The notes under the pieces are model-generated. The model was not told where the DNA came from. It made no database searches and worked only from the letters and a program-made list of their open reading frames with translations. From Antedon mediterranea (lineage: Eukaryota > Echinodermata > Crinoidea > Comatulida > Antedonidae): DNA of 64,000 bases. The stretch is taken from positions 24,468,365 through 24,532,364 of the forward strand of contig NC_092678.1 of NCBI RefSeq assembly GCF_964355755.1, in the 5' to 3' direction. The position numbers and the translations under genes were made by a program. Shown piece after piece: positions 47,501-58,801 of the stretch (positions are counted from its first letter, which is position 1; every line of letters starts with the position of its first letter).

Positions 47501-49778
47501 ATGACAGGGCAAGGGTATTCAATGAGCCTATTCCAATGCACTCACTCACACTTGAATTTATTAACGATATTATCAATTCAAGTAAACGTATTAGCCAGTG
47601 GCAATAATAATAATAATATAAGAACCGTATGATTGGTGTTGAATGGTGCCAATTATTGCACGTTTAAGTTTCTAGAAATACTATAAAGTGCACTTTCCAC
47701 GAAAACACATTTTAATGAAGATAATAAGTAGTGGTGCCGGGAGGGGCAGGAACGAGACTGGTGATTGGTGCTTTATCTTGTAATATTAATACCAGAATAT
47801 GAAATTAGCCAATTAGTAACTGTGTTTGATTGTAACTTTTGGAAAAGGTTAAAGCAAGGATGTATTTGTGTTTGAATTTTTCTTCAAAAGATTCCACAGT
47901 TACATATTATTAGTACTGAGAGTTGTGATGGAATTGGTCCACTTGCACCTCCGTTGGTTTAATAAGCGCCTACGTTACGTAGTGTTTTATTAAGTATAGG
48001 CCTAATAACAGGGAAATCTCATTTGTGTACACCATCCCCTATTCCACAATAAGAACGGTACATTTTTCAAATTCCCCCTTGTGTTAAATCACACTGTATT
48101 TTAACTGATTGTTGTCGTTTGAACTATAATAAAGTATTGTCGTCGTCGTTTTTCCATTTGTTTATGCATTTCGCTATTTTATTCATAATACTTCGTCATG
48201 CATGTATACTTCCGATATAAAAAGAGAAATAATAAAAATAGGGAAAATAAAAGTCATAAAAACAAGTTTACATTTAAATAGAAACACCTTTATTGTCTCA
48301 GTCGATCAATCAGCCATAAATAATTCTATTTCACTTTTTTCACAAATATATATATTTACATTATAATAATGATAATTTTTCTCTTAATACTTTTAACTCA
48401 AAATACTGCAGAAACTTATAAGAATATACTATCTTTAAAGTAAGTCAAAACTAACGCGGCGGTGGCGACATATTGAGAATTTGACGACAATAGCATTTTC
48501 ATTCATTACCACAATGCTTTCTACATACCATGGGCGTATTGTCTTTATTGTACGTTGTTCAAGGTAGAGTACGTTTTTAGGGGAAGTATGTAGTGTGACC
48601 TCTCGATTAACTCCAATCCGTATTCTGATGAAAAGAGGTAGATCAAAGTATTTATACCTTTAAAAGCAACCTATAGTTGAACATGACAATCGTACATTAT
48701 GTAAAAATGTCAATATTAAACCACCATTGATTTAACTCAAGTTTTCCATTGAATTTCAATGTGTTTGTTACTATACTATTCCCCAACTATTTACTGTATT
48801 CATTGTATGCCCGTATTCTTGTATTGCCTTACACATTTACATTTCTTTATCATAAATATTCTGGCCTAAACGAAAAGTAGAAAGCAACATTTGTTTTAGT
48901 AAATTTCTTTTTTTACTCCCCGACAAAATCAAGTTTGGGTCGACGCCAAACCATTGAACTTGCTTTCTTCCTTATGAACCAAACTTATTTATTTTTGCAG
49001 AAAACAGGAATAAATTACGTGTTGCGTGCCTAGGACAAAAAAATAATAAGGTAACCATACGTACACTACGCGTAATTACGCTAAAATGTACGTACACTAA
49101 GTATAGTTGTGTTGTAGTGTACGTACACTTACGTAATTTTACGTAACGTTTTAAAATGTGCGTATTTTAAGATAATACTTTTCCAAGACTTTTGCTTCTT
49201 AAATATGCCCTTAATGAGTTGCTCAGTAACAATATTCCACATCCACGTTAATTCAACGTTAAATAATTCACACACTTTAACTTTTCAACCCCATTAAATT
49301 CACATATATCAACCTATGACAGCTAGTCACTTGTGGCTAAATGCCACAAACTTTTCAATGAATTTAACAGTAATGTTTGATATCGAAATGTTGTAGAACA
49401 TACGTGCGATGTAATATTAAAATCAAAGATGTTTAAGCACGGTTACAATAAGGCTTTATGGTCAATCATAAGATAAGTTAACTCTTAAAAACCTACACAC
49501 CCAGTATGAGACAATCACATGGCCCAACATTCACTCTTACACTGTAAGTACACTTTTTCGGTAAACGTGTTATGGGTGTCCGATTTTTATAGAGTTGAAT
49601 GAAAATAGTTTAAATACATTTTTAAAAAATGTCTTATTTTAGATAAAAGTTAGAAACCATCTGTAAAGTTGAAAACCATGATCACTTGTATGCATTTAAT
49701 CTTTTCCTCTAATCCATGACCTCACGTGTTTGTCTTTCTTTTAAATATTCTAAGCCTCAAGTTGTTTTCACGATTGTT
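44579..49778. other. Intergenic region before the proteases
   Basis: No gene recognised. CpG-containing, with several CRE-type palindromes: TGACGTCA at about 45284 and 45432, and the hairpin GTGACGTAGTGATGTTACGT near 45190. It also holds the 47.3-kb 40-bp repeat. Confidence 0.5.
47321..47515. repeat. 40-bp tandem repeat, about 4.9 copies, each with TAGGCCTA
   Basis: The unit starts TCATATGTAGGCCTATATAT and ends AAGGGCTAAGGGCT. Four full copies at 40-bp steps from 47321 and a decayed fifth. The octamer common in this half of the window sits at the same place in each unit. Confidence 0.95.
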
Positions 49779-49784
49779 TTTATT
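49779..49784 (-). terminator. Poly(A) signal candidate for the first protease gene
   Basis: AATAAA on the - strand, 181 bp after the stop codon at 49965, the nearest canonical hexamer seen downstream. Confidence 0.5.
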
Positions 49785-49964
49785 GTATTTCCAAACGCAC
49801 CTTGTTTACTTCCAGATCGTTCTCTATCGTAATTCCCAGCAGTCTATTTAGCGCATGTTCACTTTGGTTAAACAAACTCGTCCTTTCTCCTATGTTCTTT
49901 GGTATTTGTTAAGCGCTATTTTCATCATTACACTTCTATAACTAAATTGTTTACTTAGTTTCCT

Positions 49965-51272
49965 TCACGTTGCTCGTGGTTTTTGATAAGATACATAGTT
50001 TGAGCTATCGTAACTAAAACTAGAATCCTTAGGACAGCTATCAGGTAGTTTATCATAGTCTGATGTTCTATAGTCAACAGCGATCATAGAACAAATGTTG
50101 ATGAGTTTCGCTGCTGTTATCACACTAATCTCATCCATACCAGTGTTAATAATTTTATTAGAAACTACTCCAATAATTCGCGTTCCATACCTCCTTGTAT
50201 TTAGTATGACTGCAGATCCTGAACTGCCTACTTCAGAATTACAGTCAACATTAAGTTCGTCGCCATTTCTTTTAAAATCGGTTAGTTCTACTCGGCAAGT
50301 TTTTTCTTTTTGATTAAATCGGCCACTACTAAGAGGATACCATGAGTAGGATAGCGTATCCGCTATAGATGCTCTTTTGTGGTTCTCAAGACCAAACGGA
50401 AGAAACTGCCGCTGTCTCGTCACTTTTTCTAACTTTATTATTGCGTAATCATAACTTTTGTGACGTTTCCTTTCTGATGGTGAGCTGTGACGTAACCATA
50501 AGTATGGAACGCGGATTGTTGAGATCTGCATTATTTTGAATCCGTGAACGTACGGGAGTAAGACTCTCATTGCATTGCAGTTAGGTAGAAAGTGCGACTG
50601 ATTGTGAACGCAGTGAGCTGCAGTTAACACGTGCATGTTATCAAGCAGGATCCCCGTACAACCGGATCTCTGACTCGATGTCACTCGCACAACATTTTTG
50701 TAAGGAAATCTTAACATCATTGACCTGTTTAAAGGTGTCTCAAAATTGTTTCTTCTGTGTCCAACCGATTTAGTTGGTATAATATGCTTTCTCCTTCCGT
50801 TTCTCCTTCCACCTTTACCCTGCCTCCTTCGACCACCTCTTTTCTCATCTGGAGATGGTAACACATTTGCGTCAATTCCTTCCAAATCAACTAGATCTAC
50901 ACTATTACGTTTTGTACGCACATTTGTGCTATCTTCTTCTTCCGATGAATATTCTGTAATGATATCTTGTAGCCAGTCAAGGTCCTGATTCATAAATTCT
51001 TCATCGTTATTACTTTCAATCTTGCGTAATAAATCCTCAATGGCGTCATATTTGTGCAATAAATCGTGCGTTTCTTCAACTTTTGAAAGAAATGCATTCG
51101 AGTCCATTTCCAAAATTGTATCTTTTGTAACTTTGGTTGAAGAAGCAGCTGCAGAATCGGCTGCAGCAGCAGCAGCAATGTCTCTTAAAGCAGGAACTCC
51201 CTGACAAAAGTACGGAACGTGTACTAGTACATGTAGTAACACAGCCAGAATGTGCAGAGTATTGGAATGCAT
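49965..51272 (-). CDS. Secreted serine protease, PRSS23/PRSS35-like (gene 1)
   Basis: A trypsin-fold protease predicted to be secreted; its substrate is unknown. The first in-frame ATG is at 51272 (AGAATG, A at -3) and gives 435 residues. A hydrophobic signal peptide (LHILAVLLHVLVHVPYF) comes first, then an Ala-rich stretch coded by GCA/GCT repeats. An acidic pro-region, the furin-type site RTKR (119-122) and a Gly/Arg/Lys cluster (about 145-162) follow. The protease domain starts near FPYKNVVRV. Catalytic residues are His220 (LTAAHC), Asp275 (YDYAI) and Ser351 (GSSGSA). One N-glycosylation site (NQS) follows the His. Exactly as in PRSS23, there is no IVGG start and no Asp before the catalytic Ser. 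Coding region uninterrupted. It is a paralogue of the 56781 gene. Confidence 0.92.
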   Translation of the reverse strand: MHSNTLHILAVLLHVLVHVPYFCQGVPALRDIAAAAAADSAAASSTKVTKDTILEMDSNAFLSKVEETHDLLHKYDAIEDLLRKIESNNDEEFMNQDLDWLQDIITEYSSEEEDSTNVRTKRNSVDLVDLEGIDANVLPSPDEKRGGRRRQGKGGRRNGRRKHIIPTKSVGHRRNNFETPLNRSMMLRFPYKNVVRVTSSQRSGCTGILLDNMHVLTAAHCVHNQSHFLPNCNAMRVLLPYVHGFKIMQISTIRVPYLWLRHSSPSERKRHKSYDYAIIKLEKVTRQRQFLPFGLENHKRASIADTLSYSWYPLSSGRFNQKEKTCRVELTDFKRNGDELNVDCNSEVGSSGSAVILNTRRYGTRIIGVVSNKIINTGMDEISVITAAKLINICSMIAVDYRTSDYDKLPDSCPKDSSFSYDSSNYVSYQKPRAT

Positions 51273-51467
51273 TCTGTTGTCTGCTATGATTTCCAAACGT
51301 CAAAATCAGAAATGTTCTTATCTCAGTTAAAATGTTTCGCTTTAATAACTGGTATAATTGAGGTACTGTGTTTAGGCACTGAACTCGTCGTCTTTGTGGT
51401 TACGGTAACGGTTCGTCGACGGTGTTCAGTTCACTCGGTTCTGAAACATCTCAGTGAGTGTGTTCTG

Positions 51468-51474
51468 TTTTATA
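51468..51474 (-). promoter_or_regulatory. TATA box of protease gene 1
   Basis: CTATAAAACAG on the - strand, box at 51474-51468. A TTTCAGAAC initiator-like motif sits 32 bp downstream, with its A near 51442. From there to the ATG at 51272 (about 170 nt) there is no upstream ATG. Confidence 0.6.
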
Positions 51475-52354
51475 GTCGAATTGTTATTACCGGAAGTTAG
51501 TAACCATGTCACTGGCTACGATTCTTGTTTTATAGAAAGAAAAAAAAACTGCTCGGTTGAGAGGATGATTTGTACGGTTGGTTATTAAGCGACAATAATT
51601 CAAACTGGTTGAGTGCGCGTGACGATTTGAAACCACGCCTCCTTTTCCCGCCACTCAACCGGATAAATCGAAATGAGTGTCTTCTTCGCGCATCAGTTTG
51701 ACGTGTGTTCCTCATCCATTCCTGCTTCAGCTTCGAACCATTAACTGTGTGCTGCTGTAGCTGTAGCCTTTAACGTGTTTTAGTTGCTACTGTGGATTTA
51801 TGTGCGTTAGGTAACAGTACACAGTCTAATAACATCGCTGTGGGAATTCGTTTGAACGGATCGTGTGCGTGGGGATGCTTAAATCTACAAACTCGAATTT
51901 ATGGAGTGTTTGACTAGAATTGTAATCTTATGTATCAATAATAAGTAAACGTTTGGCTATTTACAAAGAGAAGCATTGACAAGCTCCAAAAGCATTATAC
52001 TACCCCTTATACCTTGGGGTATGTTTTCTTACCAAACGCTTGAGCGGTACTTAAACTTTAAGCTTACACGCACGCTATTTATCCCTGCTCCCTTAGGATA
52101 TGCTTCTTATGAAATACCTTCCATTCTATACACGTCGTTTTGTACTTTATACAAGGTAATACCGTAATAATTTACTCTTTTAAAAACAAATCTGTTTTCA
52201 TTTTTCCTTTAGCACCGTGAAATCGTGTGTCTAAAAAAAACACCATCATCATGTTGAGTGTATTGAAAATATGGGCAATTAGCATAGCAGAGGCAAGTTT
52301 ACACTAAATAAAACAAGTTATATGTAGCTTAAAATCCCTTTTGACATTATTTAA

Positions 52355-52515
52355 TGCACGCGCGCGTTAACTTTTGTGATTTGTTAACACTTTCTTGATA
52401 TAATGCTTTTATTTTTATCAGTAATTGTACGCGCGCGTTAACTTTTGTATTTCTTCAAATCTCTTTATATTATGATTATCTGTGATCATCGGCATTTGAA
52501 CGCGCGCGTTATCTC
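52355..52515. repeat. Three CGCGCGTTAACTTTTG-type motifs at 70-bp spacing
   Basis: CGCGCGCGTT-type motifs begin at about 52360, 52430 and 52500. The first two share CGCGCGTTAACTTTTGT. The sequence between them is diverged. This is either an old 70-bp tandem repeat or spaced binding sites. Confidence 0.6.
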
Positions 52516-54251
52516 ATCTTTGGTATCATCTCTCTTTTGATCCCGTGTCTATAGGCTACATAGTATATTACTTAACATCCATCCGAGACAAAAGTTGAAA
52601 TTGATGGAGGGCGCTATCACCATTTGAATTTATTTGCTAAATCCTGAGGCTGAATTTTCTGATATGGATAGCAGGTCTTTTCATGTCAAGTTCGTTAATT
52701 GTAAATTCAATAACATTATTTATAGTAATCAAATCAATTACTTAAAAGTGACGTTACTCTTTGACTATAGTGAGGGTGATTATACTTTTGCGTAAGAAAA
52801 TGATGTTTATTTTTGCAGGCTATGTACAGTAAAAACGTTAACAAATAAATCGTATCGTTTTACGGATTACTAGAATGATTGCTAAACGATGGGTCATTAA
52901 AATCAATACCCGTCTTGTGGTGGGCGGATTTTAAAATATCAATGAACGACGACGTAACTTAAATAAGGAGAATAGATGACGTATGCTTTTAATAATAATC
53001 TTAAAACCTGATCTTTAAGTAGTCTACTTAGATGTTATTATTTTTATCGTATCCTAATTTGAACTTACTGTTAACCGATATCGTGGTGGGTGAAACCGAT
53101 GTAATGTACACGTACGAGCAATGCATATACATGGTTTTTATTTTACATTCAAACAAGAATTATATATTGTTATTTTATATAAATCCAACGGCAAAATACT
53201 GGAAAAAATTACAATTGCTGTGGGTATCAGTGGCTTGATCTCAATAGAGATACAACATAAAATAAGCAAAAAGCTAAATCAAAACGATAAAGTAACACAG
53301 CCAGAAAAAATAGCAGAGCTTTCGGGCAACACTAGCCTTTTATCAGTTCAAGTGATTGATATTATACATACATAATATATAGGCCTACTTCGGCTTATTA
53401 TAAATAAACTTATGAAGTTCACTAAATAAGTAAACAAATAGAAAATGAAGCGGGGATACGATTGTATCATGATCAGTGTTGATATTTTACCTACGTTAAT
53501 ATTCTACGTCACGTATTTACGTCGGTATTTACGTAGCTCTCCTAGTCACATCGCACCACTACATTTTATATTTTCAGTTTTAACGTATCATGTCATTATA
53601 TGTTACGTTTGTATAAGTGATATCGTAAGAACGTTACATGTAGGCCTATGTGTATGTATAGCCGTTGACATCGTCCTATCCTCGTAATACACCGTGAATC
53701 TTGAACCTTTAACCTTTGCAGGCTTTTACATGAATTTAGGCTATACTCCTAATGCACGGTAACTCCCGATGATTAAACTGCACACTTAGGCTGACCTAGG
53801 ATTGCACAAGATAGCTAGCGTTATAACACTAGCATGTGATGACAGGCCGCATTAAACACTCGTTTCTATGCGAGGCCACGTTTGCGCCAATTACTATTCA
53901 AAAAGTCTGTAAAATTGCTGAATTAGCCAATAGGAACATCGTTTGAGCATCATGTGATCATTACATATTATCAACCATTAACATAACATTTTCATTCGAT
54001 TACTGTCTTTGTCCAGTAGAGTGGTTTCATAAATTATAAGTACGGTATCATTTCATATTTCTCTCTAACATTCTTACCAGTATATTTATTATTAATGAAA
54101 TATTCTTATTATTATTATTAATATTGTTAAATGAAATATTTTTATATATTATTATTATTGTTAATATTTTTGTATTATTATTATTCCAAAAATAAATAAA
54201 CTATATTGTAAAAAATATTTAAATAATTGCTGGTATTGTGGAAATTAAGGA

Positions 54252-54657
54252 TAAAGGCCCATTTACACTAGGACGATAACGATCGACGATAAATAGACAA
54301 ATGTGCATTTTTCATACATAAAACAAAAGAAATATAAAAACTTTTCATTCTAGAACTATAGAATAACCTTCTATGCTTCCTTTGATGAAAATGATATTTT
54401 CACACGTCCAATCAAATGACGTCATGATTAGTAAGAGCAATAATATCGTGACAATACAACGATTTTATTGTTTTTATTTATCATGACGTCATTTGATTGG
54501 AATTTTAAAAATATTATTTTTATCAAAGACAGCATAAATGATTATCCTATAGTTCTAGAACGAAAACCTTTCTAATTTATTTTGTTTTATGTAAACAAAA
54601 TGCATGTTTATAATATTCATCGTCCATCGTTATCGTCCTAGTGTAAATGGGCCTTTA
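54252..54657. mobile_element. Near-complete palindromic MITE, 406 bp
   Basis: Ends AAAGGCCCATTTACACTAGG and CCTAGTGTAAATGGGCCTTT, with TA at both edges. The arms extend inward almost to the centre. Paired internal text includes CCAATCAAATGACGTCATGA and TCATGACGTCATTTGATTGG. There is no coding capacity. Confidence 0.88.
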
Positions 54658-55782
54658 GCCTTTCAAATGATTTGAGTATTGTGAAAGGATAGGCCTATCA
54701 TCAATATCGTCACTATCATTTTCATCATTATCAAATCATAATCAATGACATCCTATTGTGTATCATTATCAACATTATTTAATCAAAATTAATTTATGGT
54801 TATTGATAACCTGATGACATCATGTAATCGTTATTATTATTCTATTTTCTGTAGTTTTATTCGCTTTATTGTGATTATTTTAAAATCTTTTTTTTTTCAG
54901 TAACACCACCACGCATTATTGTACGCACCACGCACTCGTACCACGCTTGCGCGCATCAGTTTGACGACGTCACACACTTTTATGAAGTAGTCGTGATGAT
55001 AATATTTTCAATAATATTCACAGCTATGAAATAATGCGGCATGTACGTCCACGTCGTCCAATTCCCAGTGGTGTTATAATCTCTTTGACATGATGAGAAC
55101 AAAGAAAGCCTTCTGCTGCTGATACTGCTGCAGCATACATAGGTAGATAAGGAAACTTCGTCTTTGGATTATGTACATCTGTCATGTACAACATTTGATA
55201 ATAAATGAATGTTAGTTTTTTGTATTATTATTTTATAAATTCCATGGATATTTTTAAGGTAACGAACGCGAACAATTATTGATAATCATGGCCACGCCCC
55301 TTTTAGGTACGCGCATTTTTCTATATCGATATTGAAAAGATAAATGAATAGTTATTGAAGATGATGGCGATTACACGGATAACTATGTTGACGATTATTG
55401 ATTATTGATCATTGATGCCATTGGTGTAACGATGATGCGCAGCTCGTAGGGTTAAGCACTATTCATCCATGTAGGCCTACTAGCTGTCCGCGGAGCACCA
55501 GCAATCTGGGATGGTAATCCGTCTCGCCGCTCTGGTCTCAAAATGTCGTCCCCCAGTCATCGAATCATATTTGTAAATAAGTCATAGTACTTAATGTGAA
55601 ATAAGTATGTTGGCTATGCTAAACTCGTAAGAAAACCTAATACTAATATAATGTCCCTAATCTGGGATACATTTAATATTTTTATTATAAAATAACTGTA
55701 CGGCTTACGGATTCACACACATGATAATAATTATCTCTTAATGATTTAATCATTATATATACAGTATATAATTCATACGTTA

Positions 55783-55928
55783 AGCTCTGTCTACACTATC
55801 AAACTAGTTTGACAAAAAAAGTGTGATGATGTAGGCTACCCAAATATGTTAGTGATATGGCATAATCATGTCATTATGAGCACATCACATATTTTTGTCA
55901 CATAAAGTTTGATAGTGTAGACAGAGCT
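55783..55928. mobile_element. MITE family B, intact copy
   Basis: A 146-bp element with perfect terminal repeats AGCTCTGTCTACACTATCAA and TTGATAGTGTAGACAGAGCT, flanked by TTA at 55780-55782 and 55929-55931. The TTA duplication is typical of PIF/Harbinger-type elements. Related copies lie at 18919 and 30960. Confidence 0.9.
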
Positions 55929-56045
55929 TTAAACAGATAACAATGAAAAGGTGTTGATTTATTTCACATGTATGAAATTATTTCATATTTCTAAAGTGCT
56001 GTATTAACTGGTGGTTGACACTTAATCGTTAAAAGCGGAAGAAGG

Positions 56046-56053
56046 TCACGTGA
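56046..56053. promoter_or_regulatory. Palindromic E-box TCACGTGA
   Basis: A perfect 8-bp CLEAR/M-box type palindrome, inside a segment (about 56009-56153) whose ends GACACTTAA and TTAAGTGTC are inverted. Function unproven; it could be part of a short mobile element. Confidence 0.3.
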
Positions 56054-56228
56054 CATTAAACCGTGGCCTTTCCGTTAATGCGTATTACATTGTCCCTGGA
56101 CGAGCTCTCTAGACGAGCTATTGCTCCTTTTAGCGGCCACCAATGTTAAGTGTCCGTAACACAACGAACAGTTGTTACACAACGCCTGCTTATTCGGTTT
56201 AACATCATATCTTAATTCATAAGCCATT

Positions 56229-56234
56229 TTTATT
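56229..56234 (-). terminator. Poly(A) signal candidate for protease gene 2
   Basis: AATAAA on the - strand, about 550 bp after the stop at 56781. No nearer canonical hexamer was noticed. Confidence 0.3.
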
Positions 56235-56780
56235 ATGTTATTTCATATTGGTTTTAAACTTAAACTTAATCTACATTTCTTATATAAAAAAATAAATATA
56301 TAAAACTATCTATATTTATCAACTTATTAAATAGAATACAATTAAATAATTATAATAATTAATAAATCAATCATAATAATAGAAAAACAAATAGATTAGG
56401 CATATTATATACAGATTAAATTCGTTTACTATTTACAAATAATACGCATTTCGTCGTCAAGCATCACAAAGAGACGAATTAAACGCGCCGCGCGCAAAAT
56501 CATTTTCATCATCGTTTACACGCGCATTCGTAATATTCACTATAACAACCATGTTTTATATATTCATTTCAGAGAATATTTGATATATATTTAAACATTG
56601 TTAGAAGAATTTTGATATGGCTTCTATCAAGTCGAGATGATGAGGCAGAAACCGAGGTGCAATTTGATGTCAACTTTGAATGTCTTGATGATGTTACCGT
56701 TTCCATAAATCTTTTACACCCGATGTTCGATCAAATCCATGTTAAGTTTTCAATTTCTGTTCACTATTTTTCATCGTCGT

Positions 56781-58001
56781 TCATGATTTCTTAGGACTTT
56801 CTGACTTAGTTGAAAATGACACGTAGTTGGACTGCAGCAACTGGTGCTTCTTGTAGCCGTTTTTGCGGCACGTTTCAGGCAACTTAGTCGGTATATTTCG
56901 GTGCGGCAAATCACCCGCAATCATTGAACAAATATTCTTAACTTTGTTTGACGTTAAAATGTTGATAACCTCGTACTTTGAATGTCTATACGAAACAATT
57001 CCTGCGATGATGTTACCAGACCTAATGGTGTTCATGAATACAGCTGAGCCGGAGCTGCCCAGTTCCGAGTTGCATTTGGTTATCAATCGGTTGCCGGCTT
57101 CCAAGAAGCCGTTTTTTGGAACCTTACAAGTAGTCTTTTTCGGTAAAAATCTGCGTCCACTTCGGAATGGATAGCAAGTGTACGAGACATGTGTAGCGAT
57201 GCCGTCCTTAAATGTCCCCATCCCAAATTTCACGTTGTCCGTAGATAACACAGGACGATTTTTCGTCGATAATGTCAGAATCGCATAATCGTAATTTTTC
57301 CAGCCTGAGGACGACGAGCGAAGCCATCCCGTAGGTACGCGCGCAGTCGTGATGTTGTAGATGATAAAACGAATCTTACTAGGCATGTTATTAACAGTTG
57401 TAACTCGCATATTGTTATTCCGTAAATGTACTGAAAAGTTTTTGCCATCGTGAATACAGTGAGCAGCAGTAAGAACATGTTGATTGTCCAGTAAATAGCC
57501 CATGCATCCCGGCGATTTGAAAATAGATGCCCCAACACGTACAGCGTTTTTGTACGGACTTTTCCTCAGTGTGGTTATGTTCAAATTAACGTGTTTTACT
57601 TTTTGGTCCTGAGAAGAACCTTGCCTGGACCGCAATTTGCGGTGGTGTCTACGTCCGCTCTTTGGTCTGTTTGTATGTGTGTCTGTTTTACTACGTTTCC
57701 GCCTTCTGGATATCCTGCAAAATCCTCCAGAGCTGTTGGTATGCTCCATGTGCTCATTTATCAGACTACCAGCGAACAATTCTTCCAATTTATTTTCTGT
57801 TTCCCGGTCATCGACGGGCAATTTGTCGAGTTTTCTCATCTGAATAAGAATATTTTGTGACTTTTTCCCAGAAAGTTGTGTCTCAGAGCTTACGTTTACA
57901 GAATGTGGATATTCCCGAAATGTTGCTACTGTTGATCCTCCAATAAAACATGGAGCTACACAAAGCAAAACCAACATGATGGAGTAATGCACAACAGACA
58001 T
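56781..58001 (-). CDS. Secreted serine protease, PRSS23-like (gene 2)
   Basis: Second protease of the pair. I take the ATG at 58001 (A at -3), which gives 406 residues beginning with a clean signal peptide (VVHYSIMLVLLCVAPCF). An ATG at 58052 would add 17 residues, but it lies only a few bases after the expected transcription start. Next come a pro-region, the furin-type site RRKR (100-103) and a His/Arg/Lys-rich stretch. The protease domain starts at SPYKNAVRV. His181 (LTAAHC, then IHDGKNF as in PRSS23), Asp238 (YDYAI) and Ser317 (GSSGSA) complete the triad. RVPTGWLR and the final NICSMI...C are also family features. Several N-x-S/T sites are present. It aligns to gene 1 over the whole protease domain; the pro-regions differ. 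Confidence 0.93.
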   Translation of the reverse strand: MSVVHYSIMLVLLCVAPCFIGGSTVATFREYPHSVNVSSETQLSGKKSQNILIQMRKLDKLPVDDRETENKLEELFAGSLINEHMEHTNSSGGFCRISRRRKRSKTDTHTNRPKSGRRHHRKLRSRQGSSQDQKVKHVNLNITTLRKSPYKNAVRVGASIFKSPGCMGYLLDNQHVLTAAHCIHDGKNFSVHLRNNNMRVTTVNNMPSKIRFIIYNITTARVPTGWLRSSSSGWKNYDYAILTLSTKNRPVLSTDNVKFGMGTFKDGIATHVSYTCYPFRSGRRFLPKKTTCKVPKNGFLEAGNRLITKCNSELGSSGSAVFMNTIRSGNIIAGIVSYRHSKYEVINILTSNKVKNICSMIAGDLPHRNIPTKLPETCRKNGYKKHQLLQSNYVSFSTKSESPKKS

Positions 58002-58082
58002 AATGATGAGTATTTCGCGCCAAAATATATGTTGTCTGCTGATAGTGATCATTAGTAGTAGCACTTAGGCTGAACGTCGGAA

Positions 58083-58091
58083 CGTATATAG
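58083..58091 (-). promoter_or_regulatory. TATA box of protease gene 2
   Basis: CTATATACG on the - strand, starting at 58091. A start site about 30 bp downstream (58056-58060) leaves the ATG at 58052 almost at the cap and the ATG at 58001 with a UTR of about 57 nt, which supports the latter. Confidence 0.55.
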
Positions 58092-58801
58092 CCTGCTACA
58101 GTTTAGCGTGTAGCTTATTATTACAAAAGCATCGCTTGTAAGATGTCGTTGATTGGAGGTCTAAGCCTTACGGACCCGCGAGATTTGACTATGATTTATG
58201 TGAAAAAACACAGTGACTGTAATGTAATATTTAAACCACGCCTGCTTTAGTTTTAAAAAGCACTCAGGAAATCCGTACTACCTGCGGCGGCGGAGGTATA
58301 CGTACCTCGCCGTAACAAACATTAAACGCAATTTATAAAAATCATAATTTCTAGTTTTGTGCAATTTATAACTTGTAGCGGACATTGGCACTAAGGTATT
58401 ATTCCACTATTACAACCTCGCGTGACAAGATACAATTACTTTCGTTAGGTGTAATAACCATCATCAAAATGAATAATAGATATTGAGATAAATAAAGATA
58501 ACAAAGATACTTTGTGCTTATGTAGTACTTGAGGATGTTGACGATGCTTAATTCGTCGCAAATGAATATTATAGCAGTATAATATAACTAATACAGGATG
58601 CTATCAATTTGGATGAAAATCACAACACATCTTCATAAAATTAAGATCTGAAAAGTACAGTTAACGTTCTGTAGATGGTCCCTTTGATAGTGACACCTCT
58701 TCCTTTTTTTGGGTTGTAGCGGTTTAAGTCAAATGTACTACTCGGTGCACTTTACTGGTAGTGCATCCAATTACTGCGGTACTACTTGTACTTTACTGTG
58801 T

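Larger units (their letters stand above)
51480..56228. other. Region between the two protease genes
   Basis: No gene recognised. It holds the CGCGCG repeats at 52.4 kb, the palindromic MITE at 54252, MITE B at 55783 and the palindromic E-box TCACGTGA at 56046. This interval must include the promoter-side flank of gene 1 and the 3' flank of gene 2. Confidence 0.5.
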
